NCBI GenBank assembly: GCA_020912385.1
Contig: CP087206.1
Coordinates: 186,001-250,000, forward strand
DNA: 64,000 nucleotides
Reading direction: 5' to 3'
Origin: Neofusicoccum parvum
Taxonomy: Eukaryota > Ascomycota > Dothideomycetes > Botryosphaeriales > Botryosphaeriaceae
Shown here: piece by piece, positions 55,792 through 64,000 of the stretch
Layout of the letters: every line of letters starts with the position of its first letter
Position numbering within the stretch: the stretch's first letter is position 1
Notes under the pieces: model-generated
What the model saw: the letters and a program-made list of their open reading frames with translations, nothing else
Told to the model about the DNA's origin: nothing
Databases searched by the model: none
Program-made: the position numbers and the translations under genes

Positions 55792-57450
55792 GTTCGGGCG
55801 TCGGCGACGGTGAGCGAAATGTGACGCAGGTGGACATGAAGCCAATGGGACGTGCAGCCCTCATAAGTAGTGCCTTTGGTCGCGCCGCCAATGCAACGCA
55901 AAGGATTTGTGGACTTGCAGTCGACGCGTTCCGCTGGTCCGTTTTGGCCGAGTTGATCGCCGAATCTTGTGTGGCCGATGCTCGAATCTCTGATCGCATC
56001 TGTGCATCTCTGGTCAGTCCACCAGATGTCCGATTCAGCTTCCGATTGCAGACAAGCCTCGTGTTCGCTTGGGCAGCAGACTCGTTACGAGTTGTCATAG
56101 TTGGCCGGCTGTATGGGCGGCCGTGGCTCACGTGACGCTTGCCCTTCTTGGGGTTTCGCTTCGAAACACCAGTACGAGGAGCAAGCATACTGTGGCTTTC
56201 GTATTCCCAAAGCCGGAATTCCCGACCTCCCTACTGCGCTGGCCGTCTGCTGTGCCGCAGGAGGGCGAGCAAAGGGGCCCACGGCCTGCTGAAGGCCGGC
56301 GGAGCCCGAGAAAACGCCTTCTCTTGCGGCTGCGACGGCATGACGTCAAGCCAGGCGGACGCTCGCGTGGTGGGCGTGGTGGATGCAGGACGACATAAGG
56401 TTTCGAGGTGATTCTCCCACGGGTCTGCATCTGGCGTGCAGGTGCGGCGTTTCAATGCGCGGGCGGCCTGAGGCCCTGACAGCACGTCAAGAGCACGCGG
56501 GCTGGCAGCGGCTGCCGCAGGACGGCGGACGTGCGCGGGGGGTGCGGTGATGTTTTCGGCAGCGGGCTTCCAGAAAGGCACACAGTCGCGACGCGTTCCC
56601 CTGAGCGCGGGCATGCTTTGGGCAGGCGGGCGGCATGCCATTCGCGCGGAGGCGTCTGGTGGCTTGCCGCCGACTCGATGGGGGTCGCTAGCAGTGGCTG
56701 AGGGCGCAGGTGAAACGGCTCGGCGCCGTGCTGGGGGCGCCGAGTTTTCACGCCTTCGCCCTCGCGCCTCGACGCCGCCAACGCCAGCGCCCGCCGAATC
56801 GCCAGCCCGCAGTCGCTGTCCCCGTCGCGTCGCTCCTCCTGCCGCGCGTTTGCCGTCGCCCGCACAGCGCTGATCCGCCAAGCGAGATCAACGATGACGC
56901 CAGGCGATGCGGGAGGGACGTTGCGCGCTCTCCAGCTCATCTCTTGCACTCGGAAGCGTTGCTATTCCTGGAGCTGATTTTCGCGGCGCACTCGACGTTG
57001 GTCAGCGGTGGATCCGTTCTCCTGACGATCTGCAGCGAATGGGCGCCGCAGGACCCGCCGAGCAGGCCAACCCCGGCTTGTTGCTTCCTTCGCTCAGGCA
57101 CGCCGCCCGGGCCCGCTGCCCACATGCCCATCAGCCGCTGATGCTCGACAGATGCCCACCGGTCTTTGCGCCGCCGCAATAGGCCCGACCGCGAGTGCGC
57201 AATCAGAGCGCCCGCCCGCCAAACAGCCAACAGCATGCCCGGTCCACACTTGACACGAACGTTTGTCTGCAGGGCATGCCGTCATGCAGGCCCGCCTGGG
57301 AGCCGCCTCCCGCTGCCGCCGCTCCGTGGTTTAAGACGCCCTTATCCTCCCCCATCAGCGGTCCCTGTCGCCGTTCCTTGCACACTCTCTTAATTTTTTC
57401 TGTCCTTGGGGTGTGAAGTCCAATCATTCTTTATATTACACTCTTTTAGA
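55792..57450. other. GC-rich intergenic region
   Basis: 1.66 kb between genes on the same strand. 56200-57350 is strongly GC-rich, with overlapping open frames on both strands that share no family features. A pyrimidine-rich, AT-richer leader begins about 57380, and TTTATATTA at 57430 precedes the GMC start codon. Confidence 0.5.
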
Positions 57451-60068
57451 ATGACTCGTTACTACTCTCTGCTGCCGCTCGCGGCTCTCCTCGCTCTTTT
57501 CGAATTCGGAACACAGGCAAGACAGATCAACGATGCCTTACTAGACCAATATGACTATATCAGTACGTCCGCCAGCCAGTCCATGCAGCAGAACAAACAT
57601 GCTAACCTTTCTGTGCAGTCGTCGGTGGAGGTTCGTCCAACCCAGGCACATGACTTCCCGAATGCACTTCTGACAATCCCCCGCAGGCGCCAGTGGCCTC
57701 ACCGTTGCAAACAGACTGACCGAAGACCCCTCGGTGACCGTCCTGGTCCTCGAGGCCGGTCCGGTCGATGAGGATGAAGAGTGGATGCGCGTTCCCTTTT
57801 TCGTCGGGAATGACCCCACGCCCCCGGCCGGTTCGCTGTCCGGACACTTGCAATACGACTGGAACCTTGGAACAGAGGCCCAGACCTACCTTGACGGAAA
57901 GACACGGCACTACCCGCTGGGACGCGGTGTCGGTGGTGGCACTCTCATCAACGGCATGCTGTGGAACAGGGGAAACATCGGCGACTACGATGACTGGGCC
58001 ACACTGATTGGCGATGAAGGATGGAGCTGGCAATCCATGCTCCAATACTTCAAGAGGGTACGCCAAACAGTCACAGGATTCTGGCCCCTGCTAATTGTCC
58101 GAACAGAGCGAGACCTTCTCCGCCGACTTCTCGGCCGAGAATGCTGCGGAGTACCAGATTCACAGCGACCCAGCTGTCCACGGCGTTGCTCAGGGAGGTG
58201 TCAACGTCAGCTACCAGGGTCACTACTACACTGGCACGTCGGCCTTCTACAACGGCCTGAACGAGCTTGGCGTCCCGACTGAGGGCGATCCCAACGCTGG
58301 TGCCACTGCTGGCGCCTCCTTCCTGCCCATGTCCATTGACCCCGAATTGAAGACTCGTGCCGACGCCCGCAGGACCCACTACGACCCCCATGCTTCACGT
58401 GACAACCTCTACATCTCCAGCGGTCAGTTTGTGACCCGTCTCATCTGGGACGACGAGAACTCCGGAAGCAACAACGGTACTGGCGCAGGCAACGGCAGTG
58501 TCCCGACCAACGGCGCCACCCCGGACAACGGAACTGGGTCATCCTCTCCTGTTGGATCCGGCAACCAGACCAACCCGGCCGACCCCACCAACCCGTTCAG
58601 CCCGGTCAGCTCCAGCGTCGACGGTGAATCGAGCGACGGTAATGGCATCAGCAGTGGCAGTGGTAGCGGCAGTGGCAATGGCGCCTCCAACCCGTCTGGC
58701 TCTCCTTGGTCGAACATGACCATTCCCTCTTGGGCCAACGGCACCACCCCTGTTGTTACCATCAACGGTACCAGCGTCAATGGTCAGGGCAGGCACTGGG
58801 GTCTCAAGCTTGATGACGTTGAGGGTGGCCTATCCAACGGTCTTGGCGTATTCAACCTGTTCCCCGTCGGCAACTTGTTTGATTTGCTCAAGAGCTCGGC
58901 TCCGGAGGACTGGGATCCCACTTCGGGCATCGACGTTCACGAAGTGATCACCACTTCCTTCGACTGCAACTGCCAGTCCAACTCCTGCTCGGACAAGTCC
59001 TCGAAGGCGAAGAGGAGTGCGAAGAAGAACAAGAGGCAGTCTCTGCCGAACCTCCGTGTTGCCGGTGTCGAGTATGCTGCTGACTCTGGCTCTGAGCGCC
59101 GTATCATCACTGCCAAGCGCGAGGTCATCCTCGCCGCTGGTGCCGTCCACACTCCCCTGATCCTCCAGCACTCTGGTGTTGGCGAGTCGGATTTCCTGGA
59201 ATCCTTCAACATCGAGACCCGCATTGACCTTCCCGGTGTCGGAAACAACTACCAGGACCACTACATGCTTGCCAGCAACAACCACTTCGGTGCCAACGAC
59301 GATGCCCCCGTCGCCTACGACACCAACACCGATAGCAACCGCGGGCAGTTCTTCGATGAGCACACCGGCCCTTGGACTGCCGGCCCGCCCAACGGCGTTG
59401 CCTTCCCGTCGCTCAAGGACATGACCGACAACTTTACCGCTGTCCTCGACTGGGCCCAGTCCCAAGGCGCCGGCCAGTACCTCATGGACGGCCTCGACGA
59501 GACCCTTGTCACCGGCTACGACCGCCAGAAGGAGCTCCTGCTCGCGGCGCTCAACGACGAGGCGCGCGGCCAGTTCGAGATCCTCAACAACAACGCCGGC
59601 TCGTTCACCTACTCGATCATGAAGCCCTTCTCGCGCGGACAGATCCGCATCCGCAGCGCCGACCCCTTCGACACGCCCGTCATCGACCCGCGCTACGGCA
59701 GCAACCCCGTCGACCTGGCCTACATGATGGAGGCCATGCGCTTCAACCACCGCCTGGTCCACACCAACGCCCTCGCGGCCCTCGACCCCGCCGAGAACTA
59801 CCCCACGGCCGAGCAGGTCGCGGACGACGGCCGCCTGCTCACCCTCATCAAGGGCGGCCTCTTCACCGAGTACCACCCCACCGGCACGACGTCCATGCTG
59901 CCGCTCAACGAGGGCGGCGTCGTCGACGCCTCGCTGACGGTGTACGGCACGCAGAACCTGCGCGTCGTCGACTCGGGCGTCATGCCGCTGATCCCGGCCG
60001 CGCACCTGCAGGCGTGCGTGTACGGCGTGGCGGAGAAGGCGGCCGATCTGATCAGGGGGGCGAACTAA
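57451..60068 (+). CDS. Secreted GMC oxidoreductase with a large low-complexity insertion
   Basis: Four exons: 57451-57562, 57619-57630 (a 12-nt micro-exon), 57687-58057 and 58107-60068, giving 818 aa. A signal peptide covers about 1-22. The FAD site is completed across the micro-exon as YIIVGGGASGLTVANRL with VLVLEAG. The GMC signature HYPLGRGVGGGTLINGM and the second signature EVILAAGAVHTPLILQ are present. The C-terminal catalytic region has TEYHPTGTTSML and PAAHLQACVYG. Family members oxidise alcohols or sugars and reduce oxygen to hydrogen peroxide. Residues about 282-478 are an unusual insertion rich in Ser, Gly, Asn and Thr that ends in a basic stretch with two KR dibasic sites. It accounts for the excess over the usual 600 residues. 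Confidence 0.9.
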
Positions 60069-62755
60069 TGCCGCGGCCGCGAACGCTTTTTCCTTTCGTA
60101 CATCGGTGTTCCTGTTTGAATAGAGTTAGTTCTGTGTACACCAACCCAATGTATAATTCACGCTCATTTTTCGCCACAAGTCCGCCAGCCAGCCATTCGT
60201 TTCTTTCTCGCGTCCGACCGCGTTCCCTTCTCGCGCTTTCTCGGCGGATAGGTTTTAATAAGAGTGCTTCGATCGCGCACGCCTCCTACGCGGCCATACC
60301 TCGTGCCCGGCAGACGTGACATGGCGGCCACGGTGCCGCGGAGCCAACACGCGAGCACGCGTCGTCCAAACAAGCTCGGCCGCCACCGTGCGTGGGTTAG
60401 ACTGCTCTTTTAGCCGCCGCGTGTGCAACGTCTCCTCGTGAAACCTTCGCGCCCCAATCTCGCTCTGGCACGGGGTGGCGCTTGGGTGCGGGTGCGGGTG
60501 TGCGGGCGGCGGGTCGGGGATGCGCGGCGGGGGTCCTGCTGGGATGGAGCGCCTGGGTTCTGGTCTGCTTGGGCGAGTGGGAGGGACGTGGCCCCCGAAA
60601 GCGTTAATTCATGGAAGGACTTCGCCGGATGGTGCGGAAGATCTAGCCACCTAAACCGTGGGCCGGCTGCACTGGAGTTGCGTAGGGGAGGGGCGGCTTT
60701 TCTGCTGGCGGGGTGGGGTTTGCGTTTGGAGGATTGGCTGGCTGGTGGGCTGAGCAGTGATTGGAAGGGTTTCTGCTCCGGGATATTTGGCGAGCGCTTC
60801 TCGTGATGGGGGAGGGGGGTTGGTGGGTGCGAGACGGGGCGCGAGCTTTGCCCGGCGGGGGTGATGGCCTTGTCCGTGGGCCGTGGCGTTAGGCATGGTC
60901 TTGTATTGCAGTGGAAATCATACATGAAATGCTAAAGATATGTTTACATCTTGGCAGGAGGGCTGTATACCGGGTTGGTTGGAAGGACGAGGGTTCTGGG
61001 ACTGGGAGTTCTGAGTTTCATGCATTACTTATCGTTGGCTAGGCAAGACTGAAGCTTCCAAGAGCAAGACCCCAGAATTCGAGTACGGAGTGATGAAGTA
61101 TTGGATATTACTGCATGTAATATTTGTTGACAGATTATTGGGCTGTTCCCATCTAGCGTGAAGTCCGACAGAACGATACACAGTCAGAACTTTGATCGCC
61201 GACATGATGCCAGGATCTGAATATGTAAACCTTGTACTATACGCTATCGGTATAGGCTGAAGTATTTAATACATAAGGCTTTCACTTTTCTCCTTGTGCA
61301 TCATAGTCATGCTGCTGTAGTAACTTCTCAACCTCGTGGGCTTTGTCCTCAACACTAGTTCCATCCGCCCCGCAGGCCAGTCTCTCGTTTATTCCGGTAT
61401 TATCATGGAGATACTTAAACAGCGTTGACAGGTTGTCCCCTTTCGAACTGCCGCGTGGCTGTTAGTCCACAGCATTCTTCAAGGCCCCACAAAGCATGAC
61501 TGACCTGGTATCTGGCTCAAAAACATCATTGCGATGCTCTTCTGCAACAGCAGACTTGTTGGGCCTGAAGAGTGGATTTCTGTGTGATCAATATAAGCAC
61601 TGCATCACGAGATAAGGAGCAGGTTCATTATCTCTGGACTCACATTACAGCCTTTCGGTGAAGATATGATGTCGAACGAGTGTTCGGAAGGGTTGTCTGA
61701 GTACAATCCGCACAGGTTTGAGCACTGCAGAGATTGCAGGCTGGGTGCAATGAAAACATTTGAGGGCCGTAGCCACAGGCGCAGCAGTAGTACGCTCTCT
61801 CTCGGCACTCCGGGGAAATCATTGCAGCAATGGTTTGGCAGCTTCTTGCGATCAGAGGTTGGGAAAGAACAAGTAAAGACAAGGCGTCGTTGGCATTTCT
61901 ATCCTACAGAACTCGCAATCACAGACGGCGGTTTTATTATCAACTGCCGGCAAGACGGCACGAGGCGTTCTTCGTAAAACATTTCTTGAACATAGGTCTA
62001 TTTTCTTCAACATTGGAGTTCATGTTGATCAAATGGGTGCAGAGAGGTCCGAACAGTGGTTTCGGACTCTTCCAACAAATGCGCCTGGTGGGGATCTGCC
62101 TTGGGGCGCGTGAGCATCTTAAGATAATTATGGAGAGACAGCATTGATCGCTTGGGGTCGTGGCCATTTTGGCTCAACATGGGCCGATATCGATAGAGCG
62201 GCTCGTCCCTCTGGCGAGCCCGTTTCGAGAGATGTTGAAGTAATTCTGATTGGTGGAGGACTACACGAACCTGTGGGGGCGCATCTCCAGGCAGCATCCT
62301 ACGTCATCTGCCGCTGCACGCCTCGACCCGTTTCATGTCCCAGAAGACCCGGTTCTGCATCACGAGCACCTTGGCCTGCAGATTCCAGGCGCCCCTTTTC
62401 CCTGCATGACGAATTGCTGTGCCCCGTTTGTACGATGCGAGCTACACCTGAGGCACTGCTCGTGGAAACTGCTCGTGCGTGCTGATGCGCTTTGATCGCG
62501 ACGTGCCGCCCCCTGGCAACAACGCGTGTTTCGCGATCTTGCAATAATTCGCCATTGGCCAAAGCCACCCCCAGAGCCGCTCACCGCAAGACGTCTGAGA
62601 GAGATAAGGCTGATCTGGCGCCACCTCCGCATTTCGGGGCGGCACTTTAAATCCTGTCTTTGCAGCGAGATTCTGCAGTGTGGGAGCATGCATACCCCAA
62701 CCTCTGCTTCGCAGCGCCCTTCATCCGACCTCCGACCTCAACACAGCTTCCTGCC
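60069..62755. other. Intergenic region
   Basis: 2.7 kb without a supported gene. 60300-60900 is GC-rich with spurious frames. 60900-62300 is AT-richer with scattered short frames on both strands and nothing recognisable. The last few hundred bases are promoter for the gene at 62756. Confidence 0.5.
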
Positions 62756-64000
62756 ATGAGCCACGACTCGACCCTCAACAGTTTGCACCGGAACCCGTCT
62801 GCCAGGAAGCGCCTGTGGCAATCAGTCACACAGCAAAATGGATCCCAACCAACAAAGCGGGGGCGCAAGGCATTGGAATGGCCGAAGAAGAAGGAGCGTT
62901 ACTTGTACCTGGTGGTTACCGAGACATCCGTGCCGATCGATAGGATCCCGTGCCTCCTCTGGGACGAGGCTTTCAAGCCGACGTAAGCATTGGCATGCTC
63001 TCACTCCAGATGCGCTGGCTCACGCTTGTAGACCTTACCAGTGCAGAGAGAAATTCAAGAAGCTCTCCGGGGGCACGACTCCGGATGAACATCGCCTCAA
63101 GAACACGGCCAAGACCGCAACTACCCTAGAAAACAAAAAAGCTTTCCTGAGAAAACAGTGCAAAAAATGGCTGAAGCGGGAGAATGGGTCAAGATCCGAG
63201 CTGCCCGTAAATGAGGAGACCCCAAGCCTCTGCTCATCACCCTCCGAAACTCCTCCGGCCACTGCATCATCCCAGGGAACTCCGAGTGACTTCACCGAGC
63301 CTGACTGGGTCCTTTTCTCCCCTGCATCTTACGACTCACTGCACTTCTCGTTCGACGGAACAGTCCAGGCTACGTCCAATGTTCCCGACCCCGCATACTC
63401 CAAGAATCCATCCGAACCGTCAGAATCATGGAGGCAAGAGATGGAAAAGATCCAGGAGAGATATCCGGCCGGCTTCTTCGATTACCTGAAAGCAAGAGCC
63501 TCCATTTCGTTTCGAAGCGTCCGCGATTCCCATGGGACGGCATACACAAGGTGGTCAGGGAGCTCATCTCGTCGCCCTTCGGCAACCCCACAGGATCTTT
63601 CCACCGACGCTGAAACATTCAGCTTTGAGCCTGAGTTGATGGAACTCTTGAGAGCTGTGGACCGGCAGAAGGATCCAAAGTACCCAGAAGCTTTGCGGAA
63701 AGCCCTCTCGGGCGAAACTGCAAGGACAACAACGGGTGAGACACCGCTCCACATTGCTGCAGCACATGGAAACGTGCTTGCTTGCCAAGTCTTGCTTGAT
63801 CTCGGCGCCGATGTATACGCTCGAAATATATCTGACGAAGAGCCTCCCACGTACGCCCGCAGGGAACTCAGGCACGTGGAAAACCCATCAAACGAACTCT
63901 TTTGCGCCGTCCACAGGTGCACCGACATGATCAAGGCTGCACCACATCACAACGAATACCAGAACTCGAGGGCTCCCAAATCCCAGAAGAGGAATTCACT
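62756..64000 (+). CDS. Clr5-like protein with an ankyrin repeat (3' end outside window)
   Basis: Two exons (62756-62982 and 63032 onward) joined across a 49-nt intron; the frame stays open to the window edge, giving over 395 aa. The N-terminal region (about 35-85) contains LEWPKKKERYLYL and AFKPTPYQCREKFKKL. This resembles the fungal Clr5 domain, a short helical module found at the N-terminus of many ankyrin-type and other regulatory proteins. A long Ser/Pro-rich linker follows. One clear ankyrin repeat, TGETPLHIAAAHGNV followed by LLDLGADVYARN, starts near 63735. More repeats would be expected downstream but are not visible before the edge. No signal peptide is seen, so nuclear or cytosolic scaffolding is plausible. 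Confidence 0.75.

Noticed and set aside
56231..57285. Minus-strand open frames up to 216 codons
   Set aside because: GC-rich, low-complexity and unsupported by any motif.
58830..60005. 391-codon minus-strand frame opposite the GMC gene
   Set aside because: Antisense shadow of biased coding sequence.
1..64000. CRISPR arrays, bacterial operons, rRNA or tRNA genes
   Set aside because: No such structure was seen; introns and gene families are those of a filamentous fungus. A dedicated tRNA scan was not possible.

Overview
The window is nuclear DNA of a filamentous ascomycete (Pezizomycotina). Genes carry short GT-AG introns of about 50-60 nt with CTAAC/CTGAC-like branch sites. The gene content is typical of this group: UstYa/DUF3328 oxidases, an ascomycete laccase ending in DSGV, a HET-type remnant, a RIP-like mutated retrotransposon, and C2H2, Clr5-like and ankyrin proteins. 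A Dothideomycete is plausible, but the sequence alone does not settle the class.

1-7.6 kb is the most interesting region. It looks like a dikaritin-type RiPP (ribosomally synthesised, post-translationally modified peptide) cluster. It holds the 3' end of one UstYa-like gene, a GNAT acetyltransferase, a complete membrane-anchored UstYa-like oxidase, a membrane-anchored prolyl 4-hydroxylase, a secreted precursor with 13 copies of one core between Kex2 sites, and a secreted tyrosinase. The invariant segment is APAYVWASSAK. Spacers before Tyr are always 8 or 10 residues, as expected if dipeptides are trimmed. I do not recognise this core as a known product.

9.6-14.6 kb holds a divergent pair: a 1197-aa protein with a C-terminal CHAT (caspase-like) protease domain on a helical, TPR-like scaffold, and an unrecognised beta-rich protein. 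The layout recalls fungal protease-effector pairs. 15.4-17.8 kb has a DUF3632-like protein and a secreted RNase T1-family protein with Lys where His40 is expected.

18.3-24.5 kb is an Ifi-6-16 family gene split by a 5.2-kb Ty1/copia retrotransposon (138-bp LTRs, 5-bp target duplication CCTTA). Both LTR differences and several internal stop codons fit RIP. The two host-gene halves rejoin exactly in frame.

25-30.9 kb: a truncated HET-type pseudogene, a secreted laccase and a small secreted protein. 34.4-45.5 kb: an eight-exon MFS transporter, a secreted SBP56-like protein, a repeat-rich surface protein and a pyridoxal-reductase-like aldo/keto reductase. 46.3-51.1 kb: a decayed GMC oxidoreductase, a hypothetical protein and a patatin-like phospholipase with a C-terminal C2H2 finger. 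51.3-60.1 kb: an APC-family permease, a cytochrome P450 and a secreted GMC oxidoreductase with a roughly 195-residue low-complexity insertion. The window ends inside a Clr5-like, ankyrin-containing gene. GC-rich intergenic blocks (28.4-30.2, 31.4-32.8, 56.2-57.4 and 60.3-60.9 kb) contain spurious open frames only. Exon structures were read by eye from splice consensus, frame and family similarity; no alignment or expression data were available.
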